DNA of 64,000 nucleotides from Caenimonas sedimenti (GTDB taxonomy: Bacteria; Pseudomonadota; Gammaproteobacteria; Burkholderiales; Burkholderiaceae_C), in contig NZ_VOBQ01000001.1 of assembly GCF_007833165.1 (NCBI RefSeq), positions 62,001-126,000 of the forward strand, in the 5' to 3' direction. The position numbers and the translations under genes are program-made. Below the pieces are notes generated by a model, which was not told the origin of the DNA, made no database searches, and worked only from the letters and a program-made list of their open reading frames with translations. Positions 29,543 through 38,250 of the stretch are shown here, in pieces (within the stretch, counting starts at the first letter, position 1; each line of letters begins with the position of its first letter).

Positions 29543-30924
29543 ATGCAGGTGCCGACCTGGCCGGCTTCGCCGCCGGCCTGCGTTTCGAACACATTCCCGG
29601 CGAGGTGGTCCGCAAGACCGAGGACCTGCTGGTCGACTGGTTCGCCTCCGCCGTCGCGGGCCACGGTTCGCGCCCGGTCACCGCCATCTCCAGTTTCGCC
29701 CAGGCGATGGGTCCGCAGCAGGGCGCCGCCGAAGTGATCACCACGCGGCGCAGGAGCAGTCCCTACTTCGCGGCGATGGCGAATGCGGCCGCTTCGCACG
29801 TGGCCGAGCAGGACGACGTGCACAACGGCTCGGTCTTCCATCCGGCCACGGTGGTCTTTTCGCCCGCGCTGGCCGTGGCGCAGGCGTTGGGGGCCAGTGG
29901 CCGGCAGTTGCTGGCCGCCTGCGTCGCCGGCTACGAAACCGGCATCCGCGTCGGCGAGTTCCTGGGCCGGTCGCACTACAAGGTCTTCCACACGACCGGC
30001 ACCGCCGGCACGCTGGCGGCGGCCGCCGCCGTGGGCAACTTGCTGGGCCTGGATGCGCAACAGATGCGCCACGCGTTCGGCTCCGCCGGCACGCAGTCTG
30101 CCGGGCTGTGGGAGTTCCTGCGCACGGGCGCGGACTCCAAGCAGCTGCACACCGCGCACGCTGCCGCCGCCGGGTTGCTGTCGGCGTATCTCGCCAAGGA
30201 TGGTTTCACCGGTGCCGACCGGATCTTCGACGGCCCGCAGGGCATGGCCGCGGGGATGTCGAGTGATGCTGATGCGCGCAAGCTCACCGACGGCCTGGGC
30301 ACGCGCTGGGCCACGGCCGAAACATCGTTCAAGTACCACGCGTCCTGCCGTCACACGCATCCAGCCGCCGACGCGCTGGCCGCGGTGATGATCGAACATG
30401 CGTTGAAGCCGGCCGACATCGCCCGCATCGTCACGCACGTCCACCAGGGCGCCATCGACGTGCTGGGGCCTGTCGTCGACCCCGTCACTGTGCACCAGAG
30501 CAAGTTCTCCATGGGCACCGTGCTCGCGCTGGTGGCGCACTACCGCCACGCGGGCCTGCCCGAGTTCGAGGAGCACTTCCGGGATGATGCGATCGTCGCG
30601 TTGCGCGACCGCATCGAGATGGAACGGGACCCCGAAGTCGATGGCGCCTACCCACGCCGCTGGATCGGGAAGGTCACGGTTCACACGGTGGACGGACGCA
30701 CGCTGCGCGGCCGCGTGGACGAACCCAAGGGCGACCCGGGCAACACGCTCAGCCGTGACGAGATCACCGCGAAGGCATTGCAGCTGGCGGCATTCAGCGG
30801 CGGCGCGACTGAAGCCGAGATGCGTGCGGCTGTGCAGCGCTTGTGGCAGGTCGCGCATTGGCCACGGGTCGACGCACTACTCCCTCTCCCGCCTGCGGGA
30901 GAGGGCCGGGGTGAGGGCGCATGA
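29539..30924 (+). CDS. MmgE/PrpD-family protein
   Basis: This 461-residue protein belongs to the family of 2-methylcitrate dehydratase (PrpD) and cis-aconitate decarboxylase. Motifs include AEQDDVHNGSVFHPATVVF, KVFHTTGTAGTLAAAAAVG and TSFKYHASCRHTHPAADAL. A member lies in the known itaconate degradation cluster. The last 14 residues (LLPLPPAGEGRGEG plus A) and the stop are supplied by a palindromic repeat (30881-30917), so the native C-terminus was probably altered by it. It overlaps the lyase gene by four bases. Confidence 0.9.
   Translation: MNAGADLAGFAAGLRFEHIPGEVVRKTEDLLVDWFASAVAGHGSRPVTAISSFAQAMGPQQGAAEVITTRRRSSPYFAAMANAAASHVAEQDDVHNGSVFHPATVVFSPALAVAQALGASGRQLLAACVAGYETGIRVGEFLGRSHYKVFHTTGTAGTLAAAAAVGNLLGLDAQQMRHAFGSAGTQSAGLWEFLRTGADSKQLHTAHAAAAGLLSAYLAKDGFTGADRIFDGPQGMAAGMSSDADARKLTDGLGTRWATAETSFKYHASCRHTHPAADALAAVMIEHALKPADIARIVTHVHQGAIDVLGPVVDPVTVHQSKFSMGTVLALVAHYRHAGLPEFEEHFRDDAIVALRDRIEMERDPEVDGAYPRRWIGKVTVHTVDGRTLRGRVDEPKGDPGNTLSRDEITAKALQLAAFSGGATEAEMRAAVQRLWQVAHWPRVDALLPLPPAGEGRGEGA
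30881..30917. repeat. Palindromic repeat at the 3' end of the MmgE/PrpD gene
   Basis: CCCTCTCCCGC-CT-GCGGGAGAGGG (30882-30905) is a perfect 11-bp hairpin followed by CCGGGGTGAGGG. This REP-like sequence is widespread between proteobacterial genes. Here it encodes the extreme C-terminus of one CDS and lies directly before the next start codon at 30921. Confidence 0.8.
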
Positions 30925-31763
30925 GCAGCACCCCTTCGCCTCTCGCCGCCGCGCGCAGCTTCCTGTTCGTCCCCGCCGACCGTCTGGATCGCCTGCCGAA
31001 GGCGCTGGCCAGTGGTGCGCATGCGGTGATCCTCGACCTCGAGGACGCCGTCGCGACAGCGCAAAAGGCCGACGCCCGCCGATCCCTCCTGCGCGAGTGG
31101 CCGTCGCTCACGGGCGAGCAACGCGCTCGCATGCTGCTGCGGATCAATGCGGCAGCCACGGATGCCCACGAGGACGACCATGCCCTGCTGCGACAGCTGG
31201 CGCCGGCGCCGCCCGCCGCGGTGATGCTGCCCAAGGCGGAGACCGCGACCGCCATCGAGCGCGTGGCGCGCAGCGCGGTGGCGCCTGTCGTGCCCCTGAT
31301 CGAATCCGCCCAGGGCCTGCACGCGCTGGAGATCCTGGCGCGCGCCCGCGGCGTGCTGCGCATCGCCTTCGGGCACCTCGACTTCCAGGCCGAGCTGGGC
31401 ATGCAATGCAGTGAAGACGAACGTGAACTGGATCCGGTGCGCCTGGCTTTGGTGCTGGCTTCGCGCCGCGCCGGCCTGCCGGCGCCGGTCGACGGCGTGA
31501 CGGTGGCCCTGGACGACGCCGCGCGTCTCGTGGCGGACACGCGGCGCAGCCGCCGCTGCGGCTTTCGCGCCAAGCTCTGCATCCACCCCGGCCAGGTCGC
31601 CATCGTGAACGAAGCCCTGGGCCCGACCGCCGGCGAGCGCGAATGGGCCCAGCGCGTGCTGGCAGCCAGCCGCGTCCATGGCACCGGCGCCTTCCGCCTG
31701 GATGGCACCATGGTCGACGCGCCCGTCCTGCAGCGCGCGAACGCCATCCTGCACCCTGCCTGA
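30921..31763 (+). CDS. HpcH/HpaI-family (CitE-like) CoA-ester lyase
   Basis: This 280-residue CitE-like lyase has RSFLFVPADRLDRLPKALAS with the substrate Arg, AVILDLEDAVATAQK with the metal-binding acidic residues, and VPLIESAQGLHALEIL. It probably cleaves citramalyl-CoA to acetyl-CoA and pyruvate, or methylmalyl-CoA to glyoxylate and propionyl-CoA. Its place after a hydratase and CoA-transferase supports a Ccl-like role. The start overlaps the MmgE gene (ATGA). Confidence 0.9.
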   Translation: MSSTPSPLAAARSFLFVPADRLDRLPKALASGAHAVILDLEDAVATAQKADARRSLLREWPSLTGEQRARMLLRINAAATDAHEDDHALLRQLAPAPPAAVMLPKAETATAIERVARSAVAPVVPLIESAQGLHALEILARARGVLRIAFGHLDFQAELGMQCSEDERELDPVRLALVLASRRAGLPAPVDGVTVALDDAARLVADTRRSRRCGFRAKLCIHPGQVAIVNEALGPTAGEREWAQRVLAASRVHGTGAFRLDGTMVDAPVLQRANAILHPA

Positions 31764-31776
31764 ACCCGGCACCTTC

Positions 31777-32883
31777 ATGACGCAAGAGCAATCCACATCG
31801 CGTGCGGCCCCGTTGGCGGGCGTCCGCATCCTCGACCTGACGCGCCTCCTGCCCGGCCCGTTCGCCGCGCAGCAGCTCGCCGACCTGGGCGCCGACGTGA
31901 TCAAGGTCGAAGACACCGGCGCCGGCGACTACGCCAATGCCGGCGTGCGTCATCTGGTCAATCGCCACAAGCGCGCGATCCGCATCGACCTGAAGAAGCC
32001 GCAGGGGCTGGCCACCCTGCTGCGGTTGTGCCGCGACGCCGACGTGCTCGTCGAGGGGTTCCGCCCCGGCGTCATGCAGCGCCTGGGCGCCGGGTACGAC
32101 GCGGTGCGTGCGGTGAATCCGCGCATCGTGTACTGCAGCATCAGCGGCTTCGGCCTGACCGGCCCGCTGGCGCAGGCGCCGGGGCACGACATCAACTACG
32201 CCGCGCTCGCCGGTGTGGCCGACCAGGTCGGCAACGCGCACGGGCCCGCCCTGTCGAACCTGCCGCTCGCCGATCTGCTGGGGGGTTCCATGACCGCGGT
32301 CCGGGAGATGCTGGCCGCGCTGTTCGCGGCCACGCGCAGCGGGCAGGGCCGGCACCTGGACATCGGCATTGCCGACGGCGTGCTGGCCCAGGCCGTGTTG
32401 CCGCTCGCCGCGGTGCGCGAGTCCGGCCACGCCCAGCCTTTGGGCCAGGGCACCTTGACGGGTGCGCTGGCCTGCTACGGCTTCTACGCGACCGCCGACG
32501 GCCGGCACGTCGCCGTGGGCGCGCTGGAGCACAAGTTCTGGGAAGCCCTGTGCGAGCGGCTGGAGCGGGCGGACCTGGCGCAGTTGCACCGCACCGGCGA
32601 CCGTCAAACCGAGGAGCGTGTGCGCGAGGAACTGCGCGCGATCTTCGCCGCCCGGCCCATGGCGCACTGGGCGGCGCTGTTCGCGGGCTCCCAGGCCTGC
32701 GTCACGCCGGTTCTGCGGCTGGAGGAAGCCCTGGCCCATCCGCACTTCATCTCGCGCGGATTCAGCAAGGATCCGCCGGGCCAGGCGCCGCAGCCCGGTG
32801 AGCACACGCAGGAAATCCTGCAGGGCGCGGGCTTCACGGCGGACGAGATCGCCACGCTCCGCTCCGAAGGCGCGATTGGCTGA
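31777..32883 (+). CDS. CaiB/BaiF-type (class III) CoA-transferase or racemase
   Basis: This 368-residue second class III CoA-transferase of the operon has ILDLTRLLPGPFAAQQLADL and VIKVEDTGAGDYANAG. The DINYAALAGV segment resembles alpha-methylacyl-CoA racemases (AMACR), in which this Asp is catalytic. It could transfer CoA or invert a branched acyl-CoA centre, as would be needed between a hydratase and a stereospecific lyase. It begins 13 bases after the lyase gene. Confidence 0.88.
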   Translation: MTQEQSTSRAAPLAGVRILDLTRLLPGPFAAQQLADLGADVIKVEDTGAGDYANAGVRHLVNRHKRAIRIDLKKPQGLATLLRLCRDADVLVEGFRPGVMQRLGAGYDAVRAVNPRIVYCSISGFGLTGPLAQAPGHDINYAALAGVADQVGNAHGPALSNLPLADLLGGSMTAVREMLAALFAATRSGQGRHLDIGIADGVLAQAVLPLAAVRESGHAQPLGQGTLTGALACYGFYATADGRHVAVGALEHKFWEALCERLERADLAQLHRTGDRQTEERVREELRAIFAARPMAHWAALFAGSQACVTPVLRLEEALAHPHFISRGFSKDPPGQAPQPGEHTQEILQGAGFTADEIATLRSEGAIG

Positions 32884-32884
32884 G

Positions 32885-33916
32885 ATGGCGGAACCCAGCC
32901 ACCACACGGTCGCCATCCAGCAGGTGCACAACATCCTGCTCGGCGCCCGTCTGCGGGGGCTGGACGTGGCGCCCATCCTGGCACGCGCCGGCATCGCGCT
33001 CGCCCTGCTGGAATCGCCGCTGGCGCGTGTCTCGCAACAACAGTACGCCAGCCTGATCCGCGTCCTGCGCCGCCAGCTGCGGGACGAACTGTGGGGCCTG
33101 GCGGACCGCCCGCTGCGGCCCGGCAGCTTCGGCCTGGCCATGCAGCAACTGGTGCGCTGCGCGACGCTCGGCGAGGCGCTGCGCATGGGCTTCTCCCTCT
33201 ACGGCCTGCTGATCGACGATTTCGTCGGGCGCCTGTCGGTTCGAGATGGCGTGGCGCAAATCCACTTCGTGCTGCGGCGCCCCGGTGACGCGCGGCTGGA
33301 CTATGCGATCAAAGCCTTCATGCTGTTCACCTTCGGGTCGGCCTCGTGGCTGGTGGCGCGCCGCGTTCCGCTGCTGGGCATCGACTACACGGCCGGCATG
33401 CAATCGAGCGAGACCTCGCGCGTCTACCAGGCGCCGATCCGGCAGAACCAGCCCCACGTGGGCATGACGTTCGACGCGAACTGGCTCGAGCTGCCGGTGG
33501 TGCAGACGCGGCAGAGCCTGCGCGAGTTCCTGGCGGGGGCGCCGGCCAACCTGATCGTCCGCTATCGCGACACGAGCAGCCTCAGCGACCGCATCCGCCG
33601 GCTGCTCCGGCGCCGTCTCGGCGGGGAATTGCCGTCGCTGGAGGAGGTCGGTGAGGCACTGGCGGTGACACCGCAGACGTTGCGCCGCCGCCTGCGCGAG
33701 GAAGGCCGCGGCTTCCAGCAGATCAAGGACGAGTTGCGGCGGGACACCGCCATCGAGTACCTCGCGCAGACCCGCCTGCCGCTCATCGAGATCGCCAACC
33801 GCGTGGGCTTCTCGGAGGCCAGCACCTTCCATCGCGCGTTCAAGAACTGGACGGGGGTGGCGCCGGGGGAGTACCGCAGTTCCGCCGAAGAGATGTCGTC
33901 GCGGGCCCCGGGGTGA
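32885..33916 (+). CDS. AraC-family regulator with arabinose-binding-like N-terminal domain (OruR/VirS type)
   Basis: This 343-residue regulator has an N-terminal ligand domain of the 'Arabinose_bd' class and a C-terminal AraC double helix-turn-helix (SLEEVGEALAVTPQTLRRRL, LIEIANRVGFSEASTFHRAF, NWTGVAPGEYR). Members often lie beside acyl-CoA ligase/SDR operons. The ATG is one base after the CoA-transferase stop. The two CCAATCG palindromes at 33935 and 38169 are its likely targets (inference). Confidence 0.9.
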   Translation: MAEPSHHTVAIQQVHNILLGARLRGLDVAPILARAGIALALLESPLARVSQQQYASLIRVLRRQLRDELWGLADRPLRPGSFGLAMQQLVRCATLGEALRMGFSLYGLLIDDFVGRLSVRDGVAQIHFVLRRPGDARLDYAIKAFMLFTFGSASWLVARRVPLLGIDYTAGMQSSETSRVYQAPIRQNQPHVGMTFDANWLELPVVQTRQSLREFLAGAPANLIVRYRDTSSLSDRIRRLLRRRLGGELPSLEEVGEALAVTPQTLRRRLREEGRGFQQIKDELRRDTAIEYLAQTRLPLIEIANRVGFSEASTFHRAFKNWTGVAPGEYRSSAEEMSSRAPG

Positions 33917-33934
33917 GCCGGCAACGACAAATCA

Positions 33935-33963
33935 GCCAATCGCTTTGACCTTTCCGGCCATTG
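33935..33963. promoter_or_regulatory. Candidate AraC-type site 1 before the acyl-CoA ligase gene
   Basis: GCCAATCGCTTTG plus a downstream CCATTGG form an interrupted inverted repeat (CCAATCG/CCATTGG). The site shares 20 of 29 positions with the one at 38169-38197. It lies 34 bases before the ATG at 33997 and directly downstream of the AraC regulator gene. Confidence 0.5.
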
Positions 33964-33996
33964 GAGCGAGGCACATCGCGCCGCAAACTGCGCGCC

Positions 33997-35511
33997 ATGT
34001 ACCTGACCCAGGGCCTTCATCGCTCGCTGCAGCGCCATCCCGGCAAAGCCGCGCTGGCGCACCTCGCCGGAACGGCGGAGCGGAACACCACGTTTGAAGA
34101 GCTGCTGGATGCCGTGGCGCGCCGGGCCGGAGTCCTCTCGCTGCGAGGCGTTCGCCGCGGAGAACGCGTTGCCATCCTCTCGCCCAACAGCGACCAGATG
34201 GTGCAGGCGATCTTTGCCTGCTGGTGGCTGGGCGCTGCGGCTTGTCCGCTGAACACGCGCTGGAGCGCGCCTGAGTTGGCGCATGCGCTTGAAGACAGCG
34301 GGTCCTCGCTGTTGCTCGTGGACGCATCGCTCTGGCACGCCGTCCCGCTGGCGGCCACGGCACGCCTGACGCTCGATCAACTCGCGCAGGAAGCCCAAGC
34401 CCAGGCCCCGCTGCCGGACACGCGCACCGGCGGCGACGCGCTCGCGGCCATCCTCTACACCGGCGGCACCACCGGGCGTTCCAAGGGCGTGATGCTCAGC
34501 CACGCGAACCTGTGGTCTGCGTCGATGACGCGTGGCGCGGAATTGAACAACTCGCCGGATGCAGTCTCGCTCTTGGTCGCGCCGCTGTTCCACGTCGCCG
34601 GGCTCGGCCGGCTCGTGGGGCAGACGCTCGTGGGCGGTGGCTGCGTCACGATGGCGCAGTTCCGCACCCCCGCCGTGCTGGCCGCGATCGAGGAGCACCG
34701 CATCGCCGACATCGTGGTCGTGCCCAGCATGCTGCAGTCGCTGCTCGACGACCCCGGGTTTGCTCCGGCGCGCGTCCAGAGCCTGACGCGCATCGCGTTC
34801 GGCGCGGCGCCGATGCCGCCCGACCTGCTGGACCGGGCGCTCGCCGCCTGGCCCGAGGCCGAGTTCTTCCAGGCCTACGGCCTGACCGAAACCGCCGGTG
34901 CCGTCTGCATCAACCTGCCGGCCAATCACCGGCCGGAAGCGCGGGCGACAGGACGACTGAACTCCGTCGGGCGTGCCGGCCTGGGCGCCGAGATCATCGT
35001 CGTGGGCCCGGACAGCCGCGAGCTGCCGCGCGGCGAAGTCGGCGAGATCCTGGTACGTGGGCCCATGGTGATGCAGGGCTACTGGGGCCAGCCGGAGGCC
35101 AGCGCCGCCGCGCTCGAGGGCGGCTGGCTGCACACGGGCGACCTGGGCCACATGGACGCCGACGGCTACCTGTTCATCGTCGACCGTCTGAAGGACATGA
35201 TCATCAGCGGCGGCGAGAACGTCTACTGCGCCGAAGTGGAAGCGGCCCTGCGCAGCCACGCGGCCGTGGAGCAAGCGGCTGTGATCGGCATCCCGGATGC
35301 GCAATGGGGCGAAGCCGTCCATGCGGTCGTCGTGCTGCGCGCGGGCGTGGACGGCGACTGCGGGCGCATGACCGATGAGTTGCGCGCCTGGTGCCGCGAG
35401 CGCCTGGCCGGCTACAAGTGCCCGCGCGCCATCACCTTCGCGCCGGAGCTGCCGTTGTCGGCGGCCGGCAAGGTGCTCAAGAACGTGCTGCGCGAGCGAG
35501 TCGCGGCATGA
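33997..35511 (+). CDS. AMP-forming acyl-CoA synthetase
   Basis: This ~504-residue ANL ligase has LYTGGTTGRSKGVMLSHANL, then AYGLTETAGA, a TGDLGHMDADGYLFIVDRLK motif and a final SAAGKVLKNVLRE with the catalytic Lys. The start is ATG 33997; a start at 33961 would run into the regulatory palindrome. It opens the first part of the fatty-acyl catabolic region and overlaps a thioesterase gene by four bases. Confidence 0.92.
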   Translation: MYLTQGLHRSLQRHPGKAALAHLAGTAERNTTFEELLDAVARRAGVLSLRGVRRGERVAILSPNSDQMVQAIFACWWLGAAACPLNTRWSAPELAHALEDSGSSLLLVDASLWHAVPLAATARLTLDQLAQEAQAQAPLPDTRTGGDALAAILYTGGTTGRSKGVMLSHANLWSASMTRGAELNNSPDAVSLLVAPLFHVAGLGRLVGQTLVGGGCVTMAQFRTPAVLAAIEEHRIADIVVVPSMLQSLLDDPGFAPARVQSLTRIAFGAAPMPPDLLDRALAAWPEAEFFQAYGLTETAGAVCINLPANHRPEARATGRLNSVGRAGLGAEIIVVGPDSRELPRGEVGEILVRGPMVMQGYWGQPEASAAALEGGWLHTGDLGHMDADGYLFIVDRLKDMIISGGENVYCAEVEAALRSHAAVEQAAVIGIPDAQWGEAVHAVVVLRAGVDGDCGRMTDELRAWCRERLAGYKCPRAITFAPELPLSAAGKVLKNVLRERVAA

Positions 35512-35921
35512 AGCCCGTGACCGCCGCCGACCCGCGCACCGTATTCGGCCAGGTGCCGTTCATGCAGTTGCTGGACGTGCAGCGCGAATTCTCGGAAGGC
35601 GGGCGGGCGCGGCTCGTCATCGACGAGCGGCCCGAGATCGGCAACGTGATCGGCGGCGTCCATGGCGGCGTGGTCATCACGCTGCTGGACGTCGTGATGG
35701 CCAGTGCTGCCGTCTCGCAGGTCGCGTTCACTCGCACTGCGGTGACGCTGGACCTCGCCACCAGCTTTCTCGAACCCGGCCGCGGCCGGCTCACCGCCGA
35801 CGGCGAAGTGGTCACACACGATGAGAGCGTGGCGTGGTGCCGTGCCGCGGTCACCGACGCCGCCGGACGAACCATCGCGCAGGCACAAGGCACCTTCCGC
35901 TACCTGCCCTTGCCCAGTTGA
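35508..35921 (+). CDS. Hotdog-fold thioesterase (PaaI-like)
   Basis: This 137-residue protein carries GNVIGGVHGGVVITLLDVVM, the typical PaaI/YbgC-like hotdog helix with the substrate/catalytic region. It probably hydrolyses acyl-CoA esters, releasing trapped CoA. It is coupled to the ligase by an ATGA overlap. A similar thioesterase is encoded at 37735. Confidence 0.88.
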   Translation: MKPVTAADPRTVFGQVPFMQLLDVQREFSEGGRARLVIDERPEIGNVIGGVHGGVVITLLDVVMASAAVSQVAFTRTAVTLDLATSFLEPGRGRLTADGEVVTHDESVAWCRAAVTDAAGRTIAQAQGTFRYLPLPS

Positions 35922-35943
35922 ACATCCAAACAGGAGACAACCC

Positions 35944-36924
35944 ATGACCGGTCCCCGACAACTCCCGACACGCCGCTCCGCCCTGGCCGGGGTGCTCGCG
36001 CTGGCCGCCTGCGGCGCCTTGCCCGCCTTCGCCGCCGAGCCCTTTCCGAGCAAGCCGATCCAGCTCATCCTGCCGTTCCCCCCGGGCGGATCGTTCGATC
36101 CGATCTTTCGCACATTGGGGGAAGCGGCGGCCAAGGACCTGGGCCAGCCCGTCGTGCTGATGCACAAGCCCGGCGCCGGCGGCGTCATGGGCACCGCCAG
36201 CCTGGCGACGATGAACGAGGCCGACGGCTACACCATCTCGGTCATGCACAACTCGGTGATCCGCGCGCCGCTCGTGACCAAGGTGACCTGGGACCCGCTG
36301 AAGGACTTCACCTACCTCATCGGCCTGGCCGGCCTCACGACCGGCATCGTCGTCGCGGCGGATACGCCGTGGAAGACGCTGCCCGAGCTGCTGGCCGACG
36401 CGAAGAAGCGCCCCGGGACGATCAGCTGGGGCAATGTCGGCGCGATCAGCATCAACCGCATCTACGGCGAGCGGCTGGCCAAGCTGGCTGGCACAACTTT
36501 CAACATGGTGCCGTTCAAGGGCGGCAGCGAGGCCTTCACCGCCGTCATCGGCCGGCACCTGGACGTGTACGGTGACCCGGGCTTCGGTCCGCAGGTCCAG
36601 GGCGGCAAGGTCCGCCTGCTGGCCACCTTCACCAGCGAAAGGCTGAAAACCTACGGCGCACCGACGGTCAAGGAGCTGGGCTACGACCTCGTGATCGAGT
36701 CGCCCGTCGGCCTGGTGGCGCCCAAGAACCTGGACCCGAAGATCGCCGCGCGCCTCGCGGCCGCGTTCCGCAAGGCATCGGCCGACCCGGCTTACCTGCG
36801 CCAAGTCGAGTTGTTCGACATGCAGCCCAACGTGATCGGCGGCGACGAATACCTCGCCTACGCCAAGGCGCAATACCAGCGGGACGCGAAGATGCTGGCC
36901 GACATCGGCTTCAAGCCGGAGTAG
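35944..36924 (+). CDS. Bug/TctC-family periplasmic solute receptor
   Basis: This 326-residue receptor has a signal peptide (RRSALAGVLALAACGALPAF, cleavage near AFAAEP). Family motifs are IQLILPFPPGGSFDPIFRTL, MHKPGAGGVMGTASLA and VPFKGGSEAFTAVIGRH. It sits inside a catabolic operon between a thioesterase and a DECR-like reductase, suggesting that it captures the acid that this pathway degrades. GGAGA precedes its ATG. Confidence 0.92.
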   Translation: MTGPRQLPTRRSALAGVLALAACGALPAFAAEPFPSKPIQLILPFPPGGSFDPIFRTLGEAAAKDLGQPVVLMHKPGAGGVMGTASLATMNEADGYTISVMHNSVIRAPLVTKVTWDPLKDFTYLIGLAGLTTGIVVAADTPWKTLPELLADAKKRPGTISWGNVGAISINRIYGERLAKLAGTTFNMVPFKGGSEAFTAVIGRHLDVYGDPGFGPQVQGGKVRLLATFTSERLKTYGAPTVKELGYDLVIESPVGLVAPKNLDPKIAARLAAAFRKASADPAYLRQVELFDMQPNVIGGDEYLAYAKAQYQRDAKMLADIGFKPE

Positions 36925-36928
36925 CACG

Positions 36929-37738
36929 GTGGACACCTCGCAATTCAAGGGCCGCCACCTGTTCGTGGCCGGCGGCTCCAGCGGCATCAACTTCGGGATC
37001 GCGCAGGCGTTCGCCCGCGCGGGCGCCAAGGTCACGGTGATGAGCCGGTCGGCCGACAAGGTGGTCAGCGCCGCGGCGCAACTGCAGGCGCTGGGCGCGC
37101 AGGCCATCGGCATCGCGGCCGACGTGCGCCATCCTGAGGCGGTGCAGGCCGCATTCGCGCAAGCCGAAGAGAACTTCGGTCCCATCGACGTGCTGGTGTC
37201 GGGCGCCGCGGGGAATTTCCTCGCGAGCGCACTCGACATGTCGCCCAATGCCTTCAAGACGGTGGTGGACATCGACCTGCTGGGCAGCTTCAACGTGGCG
37301 CGGCTGGCGCATGCGCACCTGCGCAAGCCCGGCGCCTGCGTGATCCAGATCTCGGCCGGCCAATCCTTCATCCCCACGCCGTTCCAGGCCCACGTGTGCG
37401 CGGCGAAGGCGGGGGTGGACATGCTCACGCAGGTGCTGGCGCTCGAATGGGGCGCGCAGGGCATCCGCATCAATTCGATCGTGCCGGGACCGATCGCCGA
37501 CACGGAAGGCCTGAAGCGGCTGGCACCGGGCGAGGACAACCTGAAGGCGATGGCGGAGCGCGTGCCGCTCAAGCGCCTGGGCAAGATCGAGGACATCGCC
37601 CGCATGGCGATGCTGCTCGCGAGTGACTGGGGTTCCTACATCACCGGCGCGATCATTCCCGTCGACGGTGGGTTGGCCCTGAGCGGGCCGCGCGATTTCA
37701 CGGCGGCGGCGGCCGCCTCCCGCCGGGAGAAGGCATGA
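36929..37738 (+). CDS. SDR of the DECR type
   Basis: This 269-residue short-chain dehydrogenase has GGSSGIN at residues 15-21. The YxxxK position reads VCAAK (156-160), so Tyr is missing, as in the DECR-like SDR at 20848. ALEWGAQGIRINSIVPGPIA supports a dienoyl-CoA or enoyl-CoA reductase. The start is GTG 36929, four bases after the receptor gene. It overlaps the next gene by four bases. Confidence 0.85.
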   Translation: MDTSQFKGRHLFVAGGSSGINFGIAQAFARAGAKVTVMSRSADKVVSAAAQLQALGAQAIGIAADVRHPEAVQAAFAQAEENFGPIDVLVSGAAGNFLASALDMSPNAFKTVVDIDLLGSFNVARLAHAHLRKPGACVIQISAGQSFIPTPFQAHVCAAKAGVDMLTQVLALEWGAQGIRINSIVPGPIADTEGLKRLAPGEDNLKAMAERVPLKRLGKIEDIARMAMLLASDWGSYITGAIIPVDGGLALSGPRDFTAAAAASRREKA

Positions 37739-38160
37739 CGCAAGCGGTGGCCAAGGAGCCGGCAGCACGGCCGCGCAGAGGACCGGACCGCTATGTGCCG
37801 TTCACCGAGCACATGGGTGTCGTGCGCGAGCGTGCCGCGGCGGGAGAAGCGGTGTTCTCGCTGGAACTGCGCGAGGAGCTGCTCAACAATCACGGCCGCG
37901 GCCATGGCGGGGTCGTCATGACCTTGCTCGACTGCGCGATGGCGCATGCCGCGCTCTCCCGCGTGAACTACGAGCGTGAAGTCGTCACCGTCGACATGCA
38001 CATCGCCTTCATGGGACCCAGCACGGGCAAGCTCGTTGCCACCGGCCGCGTGACCGGCGGCGGCCGGTCGGTTTGCTTCTGCGAGGCGAGCATCGTTGAC
38101 GCCAGCGGGGACGTGGCCGCGCAGGCGATGGGGACGTTTCGCTATCGCGACGCCGCATGA
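37735..38160 (+). CDS. Hotdog-fold thioesterase (PaaI-like)
   Basis: This 141-residue protein has NHGRGHGGVVMTLLDCAMAH and ends AAQAMGTFRYRDAA, the hotdog acyl-CoA thioesterase pattern. It is the second thioesterase in the operon, the first being at 35508; the two are similar in length and motif and may be paralogs. It is coupled to the SDR and is followed by a promoter-like gap. Confidence 0.87.
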   Translation: MTQAVAKEPAARPRRGPDRYVPFTEHMGVVRERAAAGEAVFSLELREELLNNHGRGHGGVVMTLLDCAMAHAALSRVNYEREVVTVDMHIAFMGPSTGKLVATGRVTGGGRSVCFCEASIVDASGDVAAQAMGTFRYRDAA

Positions 38161-38168
38161 GCGATTCC

Positions 38169-38197
38169 GCCAATCGGTTTGGGCCATTTCGCGATTG
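38169..38197. promoter_or_regulatory. Candidate AraC-type site 2 before the thiolase operon
   Basis: CCAATCG (38170-38176) and CGATTG (38192-38197) make a near-perfect interrupted palindrome. It is alignable with 33935-33963 (20 of 29 identical), lies 53 bases before the ATG at 38251, and marks a second transcription start in the region. Confidence 0.5.
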
Positions 38198-38250
38198 ATC
38201 CCGTTGTGGCTCCCGTCCACACTCTTCGACAAGTCACCGAAGGAGTTTCC

